A stretch of 64,000 nt of DNA from Hyphococcus sp. (GTDB lineage: Bacteria; Pseudomonadota; Alphaproteobacteria; Caulobacterales; Parvularculaceae). Below, in pieces: positions 20,529 through 30,687 of the stretch (positions within the stretch are counted from its first letter, which is position 1; each line of letters opens with the position of its first letter). The stretch covers positions 1 to 64,000 of the forward strand of contig JAJFGA010000028.1 of NCBI GenBank assembly GCA_021776375.1. The letters are read 5' to 3'. The notes beneath the pieces are model-generated. The model was given only the letters and a program-made list of their open reading frames with translations, was not told where the DNA came from and searched no databases. A program made the position numbers and the translations under genes.

Positions 20529-20585
20529 GGTTGATTTACTCCTGCAACATTGGGCGTGCGTTTAACGTCAGGCGAGCGATGGATT

Positions 20586-21860
20586 TCATACCGCCTCGCC
20601 GATCAGGAGGTCGCCTGCGCGTGCGGACAGACGAAGTTGGCATGCAGCGCCAATGGTTGCGGTCTCGCCATTGGTGACTTTAACACTGGCGAAATTGCCA
20701 AGCCGGGCGCGGCCGCCGCTTTCCATGATGGCGAGTTCCTCGCGCCCGACAAGTTCCTCCAGAAAATCGTGCAGCGCGTCGGCAGCTTTCGCTCGCAGCC
20801 GCGCGGCGCGCTCTTTAATGATCGCACGCGGAACTTGCGGCATCAGCGCCGCCGGGGTTCCCTTGCGCGGTGAGAAGGGGAAGGCATGCAGATATTGCAG
20901 GCCCGCTTCGTCGATAATATCGAGGCTGCGGGCGAACATCTCTTCGCTCTCGGTCGGGAACCCGGCGATTATGTCGGCGCCGAAAGCGACATCGGCGCGC
21001 CTGGAGCGAATATTATGGCAAAGTTCAATGGCCTGCTCGCGTGTGTGGCGGCGCTTCATACGCTTAAGGATCATGTTGTCGCCGGACTGTAGCGATAGAT
21101 GCAAATAAGGCGCAACGCGGCTGTCGCCGGTGATGCGCTCAAACAGCTGGTCATCGATTTCCGCGCCGTCAACCGACGACAGACGCAGGCGGGCAATCGC
21201 CGGGACCTGATCAAGGATCGCCGCAACCAGTGCGCCAAGCGTTGGCGCACCTTCGAGATCGGCCCCGTAAGAGGTCATATCGACGCCGGTCAGCACAATC
21301 TCCTGGTGGCCAGACGCGGCCAGTCGCTGCGCTTGTTCAACTGCGATACGCACTGGCACCGAGCGCGAATTGCCGCGCCCGAACGGAATGATGCAGAAGG
21401 TGCAGCGGTGATCGCAGCCATTTTGAATCTGCAAAAATGCGCGCGCGTGATCGCCATAACCATCGATCAGATGGCCGGCGGTCTCGCGGACCGACATGAT
21501 GTCATTGACGCGAATGGTTGGCGCATCATTGGCGTCCGGCTCCTCTGCAAGCGTGCGCCATTCCTGCGGGGTCAATTTTTCCTGATTACCGATGACGGCG
21601 TCGACTTCCGCCATTGCTGCGAAGTCATCCGGTGCGGTTTGCGCGGCGCAGCCGGTGACGATAATCCTGGCGCCCGGCCGCGCGCGTCTTGCGCGACGAA
21701 TATTCTGGCGTGCGGTCCGCACCGCTTCGTTGGTGACCGCGCAGGTGTTAATCACCACGGCGTCGTCTAACCCGGCCGCGCCGGCAAGCCGGCGCATAGC
21801 TTCGCTCTCCACCAGATTGAGGCGGCAGCCAAGCGAGATGATATCGAGATTGGCGGACAT
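20586..21860 (-). CDS. mtaB: tRNA (N6-threonylcarbamoyladenosine(37)-C2)-methylthiotransferase
   Basis: IISLGCRLNLVESEAMRRLA...IQNGCDHRCTFCIIPFGRGNSRSVP. Confidence 0.95.
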   Translation of the reverse strand: MSANLDIISLGCRLNLVESEAMRRLAGAAGLDDAVVINTCAVTNEAVRTARQNIRRARRARPGARIIVTGCAAQTAPDDFAAMAEVDAVIGNQEKLTPQEWRTLAEEPDANDAPTIRVNDIMSVRETAGHLIDGYGDHARAFLQIQNGCDHRCTFCIIPFGRGNSRSVPVRIAVEQAQRLAASGHQEIVLTGVDMTSYGADLEGAPTLGALVAAILDQVPAIARLRLSSVDGAEIDDQLFERITGDSRVAPYLHLSLQSGDNMILKRMKRRHTREQAIELCHNIRSRRADVAFGADIIAGFPTESEEMFARSLDIIDEAGLQYLHAFPFSPRKGTPAALMPQVPRAIIKERAARLRAKAADALHDFLEELVGREELAIMESGGRARLGNFASVKVTNGETATIGAACQLRLSARAGDLLIGEAV

Positions 21861-21918
21861 GCGCGCTTGTTTGGGCTAAGACGGCGCAGAGAACAAGGGC
21901 GCGCGCCCCAGAGCGGCT

Positions 21919-22365
21919 TTATGGGGCGGAGCCGCCGAATATTTGCGGAAAGGGGTGGTCTGGAGCGTTAGCGGTTTGTGCGAACACGGCGGCTTTTTCG
22001 GGCTCGGCGGCGATCACCTCGCCAAGGTAGCGCATGATTTTGTAAAATTCATTTTCGGCAATCCGGAGATTGACCTCGCGCCGGGTCTCTTCAGCGGCCG
22101 ACCCGCCATAATTTTCAAGTGCGTGGCGAGCAAGGTCGCCGGCCTCGGTGTTGGCTAATTGTCCCGCGACCGCCATTTGGGCGATATAGTAAGCGCGCTT
22201 TAACGGGGTTGTGGCGTCTTCCGGCTTCATCGCGTCGCGCAGCCGCAAGATGTGAGCGCCGTCGGTTTTGACCCGCAGCCGGGCTTTGCGGTCGCCATTT
22301 TCAACCACAACGCCGTTGATCATCAGCTCTTCATAGGGGCGAAGCTTTAAAATCAGACCGGCCAT
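21919..22365 (-). CDS. flbT: Flagellar biosynthesis repressor FlbT
   Basis: MAGLILKLRPYEELMINGVVVENGDRKARLRVKTDGAHILRLRDAMKPEDATTPLKRAYYIAQMAVAG. Confidence 0.88.
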   Translation of the reverse strand: MAGLILKLRPYEELMINGVVVENGDRKARLRVKTDGAHILRLRDAMKPEDATTPLKRAYYIAQMAVAGQLANTEAGDLARHALENYGGSAAEETRREVNLRIAENEFYKIMRYLGEVIAAEPEKAAVFAQTANAPDHPFPQIFGGSAP

Positions 22366-22512
22366 AAACTTGTCTCCGCTTGTTTCACAAACACTCATGA
22401 GCGCACATAAGTATACAACCATAAATTGAATACGATACAACTATAAATAGAAAGTTAACAGAGAATGAAGCCCAACATAAACGGGCTTGAACCGGCCTCA
22501 GCCGGGTCCTGA

Positions 22513-23604
22513 CTAGTTTTCCATCGCCAGAAGGATTGAAAAGCCAACAATCATAAACAGGGCAAGCGGCGAGAAAGCCCCAAGGATCGCCGGGATGACC
22601 CCGAGCTTGCCGAGCGCGAGCGCCAGGCTTTCAGCAACGAAATAGGTAAAGCCGAGGGCCGACCCGGAGATTGCCCGGACCAGGAGAACGCCCTGGCGGT
22701 GCATGCCGAAGCCAGCGATTGCGCCCAGGAGCGGCATCACCAGCGTCGCCATCGGCTTGGAGAACCGCCCCAAAAAGGATGTCATCGCTTCGCGCGTTTC
22801 GGCTTGTTCGCGGCGCAGCTGGCGAATTTTTTTTGACAAGTCGCCGAGGCTGGTTTGGTCAGGTTTTAAGGTCAGCGCAAACAACAGCTCCGGGTCGAGG
22901 CTGTTGGTCCACAAGGCGACGGCGTTCTCGGTGACGACAAGGGTCTCGGCATCAAATGTTTTTAACCCGAACAGTCGCCAAACCCCGTCTTCATGACGTG
23001 CGGCGCGCGCCTCTATAACTTTTGAAGCAAGGCCGTCTTCATCAAGATCGTAGATTGAGACATCAGACAGTAAGACCGCACCGCCGAACCGGGCGGCGCT
23101 GTGCGCGCTGATATATTCATTGTCGAAATTAATACGGATGTTGGTTCGTGTGCCGGTGTCTTCCGGCAGATCTAGGGCGTAATCATTCGCCGCCCAGTAA
23201 TCGAGTGCTTCGGATGATTTGACCGTCACCGTTTCAAAGAAGATAAAATGCGCGACGGAGATAATTACGCAAACTATCCCAAGCGGTAAGAGGACCCGGT
23301 GCACTGACATGCCGGCCGCGCGCATGACGGTAATTTCACTCGTATGGCTAAGGCCGGCAAGGGTGACGACAATGCCGAGGAGCGCCGCGAAAGGCGTAAA
23401 CTGCGCAACGACTTGCGGTGCGCGTAAACGAATGTAGCGGATTAATGAGTCCGCCGTGGCGCCGTCCGCCGCCAGAATATCACTCGAGCGATTTAACAGA
23501 TCGAGCATCTGCATTATGATAACAAAGAATAGCAAGAAGCCGATGAAGCGGATCAAAAACTGCCGCCCGACATAAAGCGTGAATATGCCCCGTGCGGCGT
23601 TCAT
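22513..23604 (-). CDS. lptG: LPS export ABC transporter permease LptG
   Basis: LYVGRQFLIRFIGFLLFFVIIMQMLDLLNRSSDIL...TFAALLG-type; 4-bp overlap with lptF. Confidence 0.93.
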   Translation of the reverse strand: MNAARGIFTLYVGRQFLIRFIGFLLFFVIIMQMLDLLNRSSDILAADGATADSLIRYIRLRAPQVVAQFTPFAALLGIVVTLAGLSHTSEITVMRAAGMSVHRVLLPLGIVCVIISVAHFIFFETVTVKSSEALDYWAANDYALDLPEDTGTRTNIRINFDNEYISAHSAARFGGAVLLSDVSIYDLDEDGLASKVIEARAARHEDGVWRLFGLKTFDAETLVVTENAVALWTNSLDPELLFALTLKPDQTSLGDLSKKIRQLRREQAETREAMTSFLGRFSKPMATLVMPLLGAIAGFGMHRQGVLLVRAISGSALGFTYFVAESLALALGKLGVIPAILGAFSPLALFMIVGFSILLAMEN

Positions 23605-24803
23605 TGAGCCTCGCCTGCCGTCGCCGAGGGTGCCGGGCCTTCAGCACCGGCAAGGCGCACAGTCTCAGTTTCTCGGCGGGTCATCACGCGCGCTGTGCGC
23701 GCACGATCAACCGAGCCGCGATAGAGCAACATCGATATCATGGCAAAAGCTGCAAACACTCCCCACATAGAGATGTAAGGCGACAGTTCGCCATTGCCGG
23801 CGACAACCTTGCCCCACTCCTCCAGCGTTTCGTGATAGACGATTAAAATTGCAATGCCGACAATAGGTTTTATCGAAGACTTTTGACGGCGGCCAGAAAT
23901 GCCCATCGCGATCGCCAATATTGGCATCACCAGGAAGGACAAGGGATGAATGATGCGCCAGTGCAGCCCGCCGCGATATTTGTCATAGAGCGGTGAGGAC
24001 GCGCGCGTTTCCCGCCCTAGAAAACTGACAATTTCATCAAATGTCGCTTCGCGTTCGTCGCCGCCGCGTTCGCGGAAGACGCCGATAGCAGGCAGGGCGA
24101 TTTCAAGGTCGAAGGAATCAAAATTCAACGCCTGAATTTGTTCACCGAGCGGATCAATGATCACCTGGCGGCCTTGTTCGAGCTTTAACAGCAACGAACG
24201 GATATCCGGAGTGGTTGAAATGGCGCCATAGCGGGCGGTGATCGTTGTGCGCCCGCCATCCAGTCCACGGCGTTCCAGGAAAATATTTTCTGCGTCGCGG
24301 GTGTCTTTGTTGACGGCGCCGAGACGGATGGTGACCCGGTCTGAGATATCGACGAACTCGCCTGCGGGCACCTTTATGCCGAGTGCGCCGCTGGTCACAT
24401 TGAAACGGATCTGGCTGTATTCGTAACGCGAATAGGGTTGGATATAGGAGACCAGGAGGAAGTCGAGCACCATGATAAACAAGACCAGCACGTAGATTGG
24501 CCGCAACAGCCGGCCAAACGAGGCGCCGCTTGAACTCAAAGCGTCAAGCTCGCTCGATAGCGAGAGGTTGCGGAATGCCAGCATGATGCCGAGGAAAGTG
24601 CCGAGCGGCAGCGCGAGGCCCAGATAGTGCGGCACCAGATTGGCCAGCATTTGCCACACCACATCGATCGGGCCTTGCTCAGCGAGCACAAAATCGAACA
24701 GTCGCAGCATATGCTCAAGCAGCAACAGCATGCCGGCGATACTTAGCGCCAGAAGTAGCGGTGTGATGACAGTGCGCAGAATATAGCGGTCAATGAGATG
24801 CAT
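23601..24803 (-). CDS. lptF: LPS export ABC transporter permease LptF
   Basis: MHLIDRYILRTVITPLLLALSIAGMLLLLEHMLRLFDFV...SYIQPYSRYEYSQIRF. Confidence 0.93.
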   Translation of the reverse strand: MHLIDRYILRTVITPLLLALSIAGMLLLLEHMLRLFDFVLAEQGPIDVVWQMLANLVPHYLGLALPLGTFLGIMLAFRNLSLSSELDALSSSGASFGRLLRPIYVLVLFIMVLDFLLVSYIQPYSRYEYSQIRFNVTSGALGIKVPAGEFVDISDRVTIRLGAVNKDTRDAENIFLERRGLDGGRTTITARYGAISTTPDIRSLLLKLEQGRQVIIDPLGEQIQALNFDSFDLEIALPAIGVFRERGGDEREATFDEIVSFLGRETRASSPLYDKYRGGLHWRIIHPLSFLVMPILAIAMGISGRRQKSSIKPIVGIAILIVYHETLEEWGKVVAGNGELSPYISMWGVFAAFAMISMLLYRGSVDRARTARVMTRRETETVRLAGAEGPAPSATAGEAQ

Positions 24804-25009
24804 GGACGGCGTTTTGTCACCGGGTGTTGATGTGTCGCCAATTCCTTAACGGACCGGCGTGGTTTGTGTTGTGTAGCGAATTCCGGACCACTCGGGAAGG
24901 CGGCGGTGAATATTCTACTGGCGAGGGTGCGCGGTTCATTTAGCAGACGCTGCTGGCCGTCTTGTCTCGATTTGGCAAAGCCGGCATGGCTGTGGTCGGA
25001 TCGGCGGCG

Positions 25010-25957
25010 CTAGGCGCTCTCCAGTCGACCCTCAACCCAGTCCCAGAACAGGGCGGAAAAATCTGCGCCGCCAAATCTGCGCATCTCCTGCACCCCGGTC
25101 GGCGAGGTGACGTTAATCTCGGTGAGATAGTCGCCGATGACATCGATGCCGGCGAATACGAGGCCGCGCTCGGACAGGGCCGGACCGATGCGGTCACAGA
25201 TTTCCTGATCGCGCGCGGTCATCTCAATCGCTTCGGCGCGCCCGCCAACATGCATGTTGGAACGGGTCTCGCCCGCTGCCGGCACGCGGTTGATCGCGCC
25301 CACCGCCTCGCCGTCAAGCAGAATGATACGTTTATCGCCTTCGGAAACGGAGGGTAGAAATTTCTGCGCAATAATTGGCTCACGGAACATCTGCTCAAAA
25401 AGTTCGAGCAGTGCATTGAAATTGCCATCTTCTGGCCGGAGGCGAAACACGCCGGCGCCGCCATTGCCGTAAAGCGGTTTTAAAATCATGTCGCCATGCT
25501 CTGCCCGGAACTCACGGATCGCGTCTGCGTCACTTGTAATCAGTGTTGGCGGCGTCAGGTCTTTAAAGTCGGTGACGAAAAGCTTTTCAGGCGCATCACG
25601 AATGGCGCGCGGATCGTTCAGAACCATCACGTCCGGTTGCAGCCGTTCAAGGATTTGCGCGGCGGTGATGTAGGCCATGTCGTAAGGCGGGTCCTGACGA
25701 ATAAGGACAACGTCAAGTGAACGCAGATCGATCAGTTCGGGCGCTGCAAGAGTCGCGTGCTCGCCTTGGGTGCGGCTCATGCGGTCGATGCGCTGCGCGC
25801 GTGCGCGCACCTCGTCGCCATAGAGCTGCAACGTCTCTGGCCCATAGACCCAAATCTCGTGGCCTCTGGCGTTGGCTTCAAAGGCCATATCGAAGGACGT
25901 GTCGGCGTTGACGTCGACGGCGTCGATGGGGTCCATCTGGAAGGCGATTTTCAACAT
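25010..25957 (-). CDS. gshB: Glutathione synthetase
   Basis: KIAFQMDPIDAVDVNADTSFDMAFEANARGHEIWVYGPETL...MILKPLYGNGGAGVFRL...INVTSPTGVQEMRRFGG. Confidence 0.96.
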   Translation of the reverse strand: MLKIAFQMDPIDAVDVNADTSFDMAFEANARGHEIWVYGPETLQLYGDEVRARAQRIDRMSRTQGEHATLAAPELIDLRSLDVVLIRQDPPYDMAYITAAQILERLQPDVMVLNDPRAIRDAPEKLFVTDFKDLTPPTLITSDADAIREFRAEHGDMILKPLYGNGGAGVFRLRPEDGNFNALLELFEQMFREPIIAQKFLPSVSEGDKRIILLDGEAVGAINRVPAAGETRSNMHVGGRAEAIEMTARDQEICDRIGPALSERGLVFAGIDVIGDYLTEINVTSPTGVQEMRRFGGADFSALFWDWVEGRLESA

Positions 25958-26058
25958 GGCGGGCTTTCGCGCTTAAGGTTTCGGGGGGCGGGTCTATAGC
26001 GCCGGGCGGGCGGAGTTTAACATGATTGACGACTTTTTCAGCGGCCCTGGCGGAACAA

Positions 26059-26433
26059 TTAATCGTCATCCAACCAGGCGCTGGTAATATGGCGCCAGCG
26101 CCAACCGGAGACGGCGATAATATCGTAACGCATATCGCAATGCGCAAGTCGCGGATGGTGCGCTAAAAACATTGACGCCGCATCACTGACTCGGCGCTGA
26201 TTGGCGTAGCTAACTGCCTCCAGCGCATCGTCAAGGCTGGCGCGGGCTTTGACCTCAACGAAGATGAGCAGTTTGCCGCGTTTGGCGACCAGGTCGATTT
26301 CCCCGCCGTGCGCCTTAAAGCGGCGGGCGATAATCGTAAAACCCTTCAAGCTCAAGACCAGACCGGCGAGCCTTTCCCCACGCCGGCCGGCGGCTTCTGC
26401 GCGCTGCTTCGCTCCGCTGTTGGGGCGGCTCAT
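26059..26433 (-). CDS. YraN family (UPF0102) nuclease-like protein
   Basis: KGFTIIARRFKAHGGEIDLVAKRGKLLIFVEVKARASLDDALEAVS. Confidence 0.92.
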   Translation of the reverse strand: MSRPNSGAKQRAEAAGRRGERLAGLVLSLKGFTIIARRFKAHGGEIDLVAKRGKLLIFVEVKARASLDDALEAVSYANQRRVSDAASMFLAHHPRLAHCDMRYDIIAVSGWRWRHITSAWLDDD

Positions 26434-27281
26434 CGGTGGTCTTTTAATTTGAGTGCGCGGGCATAGGCGCTTTTGCGCGCAACGCCGAGGATGCTTGCCG
26501 CTTGCGCAGCGGCGTCCTTAACGCTCATCGTTTCAAGCGCGTCTTTGAGGAAGCGGTCGAGCGCTTCTGGAGTGACGGGTTTGGGCTCGGGCGGAAATAC
26601 CAAGACGACAATCTCGCCCTTTGGCGGCGCGTCTTTATAACCAGCTGCGAGCTCAGATAATTCACCCTCGCGAAATTCTTCATGGAGTTTTGTCAACTCA
26701 CGGGCGACCACCGCACGACGCTCGCCAAAAGCTTTCGCCATTGCCTCAAGGCAGGCGCAAAGGCGCGGGCCTGTCTCATAAAAGACCAGCGTCGCGGCGA
26801 CCTCTGCAACGGTGGCGAACGCCTTGTCGCGGGCCCCGGCGCGTGATGGGGCAAACCCTGCAAACAGGAAATGATCGCTAGGCGCTCCGGCGGCTGACAG
26901 CGCAGTGATCACGGCCGACGCTCCGGGGATTGGGGTGACCGCAACGCCCGCCTCGCGCGCCTCGCGCACCAGCTTATAGCCCGGATCGGAGATCAACGGC
27001 GTGCCGGCGTCGGAGACCAGACACATCGCCGCGCCATCTTGCAGTTTTTTAATAATGCCCGGGCGCGTCCGGGCCGCATTGTGCTCATGATAAGCTTTGA
27101 GCGGGGTTTTGATCCCATAGGCGGCGCAAAGCTTGGCGGTCTGGCGGGTGTCCTCGCAGACGATCAAATCGGCGGCCTTAAGCGTTTCGACAGCCCGATA
27201 GGTTATGTCGCCGAGATTGCCGATTGGCGTTGCGGTCACATAAAGGCCGGGTTCGAGGCGTAGGGGCGTATGGGTCATCAA
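26430..27281 (-). CDS. rsmI: 16S rRNA 2'-O-methyltransferase RsmI
   Basis: GLYVTATPIGNLGDITYRAVETLKAADLIVCEDTRQTAKLCAAYGI...SDAGTPLISDPGYKLV. Confidence 0.96.
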   Translation of the reverse strand: MMTHTPLRLEPGLYVTATPIGNLGDITYRAVETLKAADLIVCEDTRQTAKLCAAYGIKTPLKAYHEHNAARTRPGIIKKLQDGAAMCLVSDAGTPLISDPGYKLVREAREAGVAVTPIPGASAVITALSAAGAPSDHFLFAGFAPSRAGARDKAFATVAEVAATLVFYETGPRLCACLEAMAKAFGERRAVVARELTKLHEEFREGELSELAAGYKDAPPKGEIVVLVFPPEPKPVTPEALDRFLKDALETMSVKDAAAQAASILGVARKSAYARALKLKDHR

Positions 27282-27413
27282 CGCAACGATTGGCCCGGTC
27301 GGCAGCGCCCGTCAATCGGGACGATGGACGGGATGGTCGATCAGGCTTGTTTACGGCGCGGGCGGCGGCGGTTAGTCTTGCGCTCGCATATCACAATAGT
27401 AAGGGCGGAGTTT

Positions 27414-28766
27414 ATGCGCATGGATGTTGGTTTTGGATTGCGGGTAGGGCTCGCGAGCCTTATGGCGGCGGCGATTGTCGCTTGTGAGACCGCGCCGGTG
27501 CGCCCGAGTCCTTCGGTGGTCACGCTGCCCGGCCAGCCCGGTATTGAAGCGCCGGAGAGTGCAGCGACGCCCGGTCCGGAATTTGATCAGGAAGCGCGCC
27601 GTTATGATCGTCGCGGCTATGCCCGCCCGCGCCATATGGACGGTGAGGAGCCAGTGCGCGTCGGCCTGCTGTTGCCATTTTCCGCCAATAGCGCGCCGGC
27701 CCAGAAGGTCGCCTCGGCGATGTTTGACGCCGCCCAGCTGGCTGCGTTCGACGCCGGCGATGAGCGCTTCTTGCTGATCCCAAAAGACACCAAAGGCACC
27801 GCGATTGGCGCGGCGGATGCGGCGCGCTCCGCGCTTGCCGATGGCGCTGAAATTATTTTAGGGCCATTATTTTCTGAATCGGTTGAGGCGGCGGCGGTGG
27901 TTACGCGCGCCGCTGCAACGCCGATGATTGCATTTTCTTCCGACCTCAAATCCGGCGGCGACGGAGTTTATCTGTTGAGCTTCCCGCCGGAGCTCGAAAT
28001 CGAACGCGTCACCGAATATGCGGTTAGCCAGGAATTAACGCGCTTCGGCGTGCTTGCGCCGCTAACCGAATATGGCAACCGGGTCTCTGGCGCATTCGCC
28101 GAAGCGGTGTTTGTACGCGGCGGGATTATAATTCACGAAGAGCGTTATATGCAGGAGCCGGACGCGATGTTGGCGCCGGCCAAACGGCTTGCACGGTTTT
28201 CGGAAGAAATCGTACCGCTCGAACTGCGCCATGAATATAATGGCGAGAAGCCAGAGCCTGGTGCTGAAGAAGCTGGCTACACTCAAGGCTATCAGGCGGT
28301 TTTGATGCCGGAGCAGGGCACGCTGTTGCGCGCGCTCGCGCCGCTCTTGCCGTTCTACAACGTTGATATCACGCGGGTGAAACTGCTTGGCATATCGGCG
28401 TGGAAAAACCCGCGCCTGACCCGCGAGCCGGCCTTGCGCGGCGGCTGGTTTGCCGCGCCCGATCCCGAGATTACGCGCAATTTTGAAAACCGTTTCGCTG
28501 GCGCGTTTGGCGCGCCGCCGCCACGGCTTGCCTCGCTGGCCTATGACGCTTCTCTCCTCGCCGCCCGGCTTGCGGCGAGCGAGCGCAAGCGCAACCGCTT
28601 TTCGGTGGAGACGATTACCGATCCCAATGGTTATTTCGGCGCCGACGGCCTGTTCCGCCTGAATGCGGATGGATCCGTTGAGCGCGGCTTGGCGATTTTG
28701 GAAATTCAGCCCGGCGGTATTTTAACCATCGATCCCGCGCCGCGCAGCTTCGCGCCGAGCTTTTGA
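27414..28766 (+). CDS. Penicillin-binding protein activator (LpoA/LppC-like) lipoprotein
   Basis: Lipobox AAIVAC; RVGLLLPFSANSAPAQKVASAMFDAAQLAAFD...ILGPLFSESVEAAAVVTRAAATPMIAFSSD. Confidence 0.88.
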   Translation: MRMDVGFGLRVGLASLMAAAIVACETAPVRPSPSVVTLPGQPGIEAPESAATPGPEFDQEARRYDRRGYARPRHMDGEEPVRVGLLLPFSANSAPAQKVASAMFDAAQLAAFDAGDERFLLIPKDTKGTAIGAADAARSALADGAEIILGPLFSESVEAAAVVTRAAATPMIAFSSDLKSGGDGVYLLSFPPELEIERVTEYAVSQELTRFGVLAPLTEYGNRVSGAFAEAVFVRGGIIIHEERYMQEPDAMLAPAKRLARFSEEIVPLELRHEYNGEKPEPGAEEAGYTQGYQAVLMPEQGTLLRALAPLLPFYNVDITRVKLLGISAWKNPRLTREPALRGGWFAAPDPEITRNFENRFAGAFGAPPPRLASLAYDASLLAARLAASERKRNRFSVETITDPNGYFGADGLFRLNADGSVERGLAILEIQPGGILTIDPAPRSFAPSF

Positions 28767-29533
28767 CGGTTGCCTGCAACGCGGGCGGCAGGGTTTGTTT
28801 ACCGGAGATAAAGATATTGCGTATTCTGCCTTGCGTTCTTGGCGTACTTTTCTTTGTGGCATCGGCGCAGGCTGAAGACGAGCCGCCACAAGCCATTCAC
28901 ACTCTGACGGCGGCCGCTGGGCAAGCCGCGGCGTTTGGTGATGTGCGCTATGCGTTTAGCCTTGATCACTGGAGCGAACAGAACGGCGAGGAGCTTAATC
29001 TGCGTTTGCGGTTTGACCCTCGGATGGCTCAGGGCGAACAATGGTCGCTATTGGACGCCTCCCTCGACGATCTGTCCAAAGTTCAAAGGAAAGCCTTCAA
29101 GCAATTTCAGAAATCAGAAAATCCCGACGATGCGCTCGTCTATGACAAGTTGGAAGACATGCTCGGTGATGTTGTTCTGGTAGAGGAAACCACAGCTGAC
29201 GCGATTTTCACCGCGCCAGTTGTCAGTGAGGATCTGCCGGAAGGTGTTTTGGAAATGACGATTATGCTCAACAAAGCCGCCGGTTTTGTCTCGCAGATCG
29301 ATATGCGCTCAATAAAGCCGTTCAAACCAGCCGCGATTGCAAAAATAAAATCGATGACCCAGAGCCAGACCTTTGCAGCTCCCGACAGCGATGGCGTTGC
29401 GTTGTTGCAGACAAGCGAAGGCGCCGCCAATGGCAAGGCAGTGTTGAAATCATTCACCTCACAAAGCCGCCAGAGCTATTTTGATATTGAACGCATCGAT
29501 CCACCGGCATCTCCCGTGGCCGATACTGAATAA
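28763..29533 (+). CDS. Hypothetical secreted protein (likely internal TTG start near 28816)
   Basis: ILRILPCVLGVLFFVASAQAEDEPPQ signal peptide; no family recognised. Confidence 0.65.
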   Translation: MTVACNAGGRVCLPEIKILRILPCVLGVLFFVASAQAEDEPPQAIHTLTAAAGQAAAFGDVRYAFSLDHWSEQNGEELNLRLRFDPRMAQGEQWSLLDASLDDLSKVQRKAFKQFQKSENPDDALVYDKLEDMLGDVVLVEETTADAIFTAPVVSEDLPEGVLEMTIMLNKAAGFVSQIDMRSIKPFKPAAIAKIKSMTQSQTFAAPDSDGVALLQTSEGAANGKAVLKSFTSQSRQSYFDIERIDPPASPVADTE

Positions 29534-29553
29534 AGCGGCAAGCGCAAAAGGCT

Positions 29554-30687
29554 TTAGCGCAGCAATTCATAAAGCACGGCATTGAGTACGCGCCGCCCAT
29601 TTACTGTAGCACGCAAGCGCCCGCAATCGAGCGTTACGAGACCGTCGTCGATGAGCGCGTGAAGGCGCTCAGTGCGGCGCTCATCGGCATAGAAGTAATC
29701 GTCAGCATAGAGCGTTACGCCGTCAGTGAGGCGCAGACCCATGGTTAGGCGCTCCACTAGCTGCGCGGTCTCATCCAACACTTCGGTTACATAGCGATCG
29801 GCGCCACCTGACAAATAGTCCGCAGGCGTCTTGGCGGCCTCCGTTGCGAGGCGGCGTCCATCAATGCTCAACCGCCCATGAGCACCGGGGCCGACGCCGA
29901 TATAGTCATGGTAATTCCAATAGATGAGATTGTGCCGTGAGCGCGCGTCCTGTGCGGCATGGTTTGAGATTTCATAGGCGGGAAGCCCGGCGTCGGCGGT
30001 CATCTCCTGGGCGAGGTCAAACTGGTCGGCGCATTGATCTTCGGTTGCCGGCGCCCATCGCCCGGCGGCGACGGCCTTGGCGAAGGCTGTGCCTGGCTCG
30101 ATGGTGAGCTGGTAGAGCGATAGATGGCCGACGCCAAAATTAAGCGCTTCACCGAGTTCATCGCGCCAGGCGCTCAGCGTCTGTCCCGGCCGGGCGTAGA
30201 TGAGGTCAAATGTGGTGCGTTTGAATGTCCGTTGCGCCGTTTCGATAGCCCGTCTTGCGCTGGCGGCGTCATGATCGCGCCCGAGGAAGGCGAGCGCATC
30301 ATCGCGCAGCGACTGGACGCCAAGCGACAGACGATTGACGCCGGCGGCGGCCAGCGCCTCAAAATGCGATTGCTCCGCATCCGTTGGATTGGCCTCAATG
30401 GTGATTTCAGGGCCGGGTTCAAACCCCCAAAGCCGTTCGCAAGTGCAGATCACCGCATCGATTACGTCCAGCGGCGCCAGCGACGGCGTGCCGCCGCCAA
30501 AATAGAGGCTGGTCAGCTTACGGTTTGGCGTCCGCGCCGCCATGAGTTCAAGATCGCGCGTCAACATTTCTGCCCAGCGCGCCGCATCAAGGGCTTTGTT
30601 TTTGTAAATATTAAAGTCGCAATAAGGGCAAATTCGCGCACAATAAGGCCAGTGAACATAAACCCCAAGCGGCGTATGGTTAGCCAT
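29554..30687 (-). CDS. hemW: Radical SAM heme chaperone HemW
   Basis: [31 protein letters not shown]...LYFGGGTPSLAPLDVIDAVI. Confidence 0.95.
   Translation of the reverse strand: MANHTPLGVYVHWPYCARICPYCDFNIYKNKALDAARWAEMLTRDLELMAARTPNRKLTSLYFGGGTPSLAPLDVIDAVICTCERLWGFEPGPEITIEANPTDAEQSHFEALAAAGVNRLSLGVQSLRDDALAFLGRDHDAASARRAIETAQRTFKRTTFDLIYARPGQTLSAWRDELGEALNFGVGHLSLYQLTIEPGTAFAKAVAAGRWAPATEDQCADQFDLAQEMTADAGLPAYEISNHAAQDARSRHNLIYWNYHDYIGVGPGAHGRLSIDGRRLATEAAKTPADYLSGGADRYVTEVLDETAQLVERLTMGLRLTDGVTLYADDYFYADERRTERLHALIDDGLVTLDCGRLRATVNGRRVLNAVLYELLR

Noticed and set aside
19588-20565. 325-aa plus-strand Ser-rich ORF
   Set aside because: Antisense to ftsY
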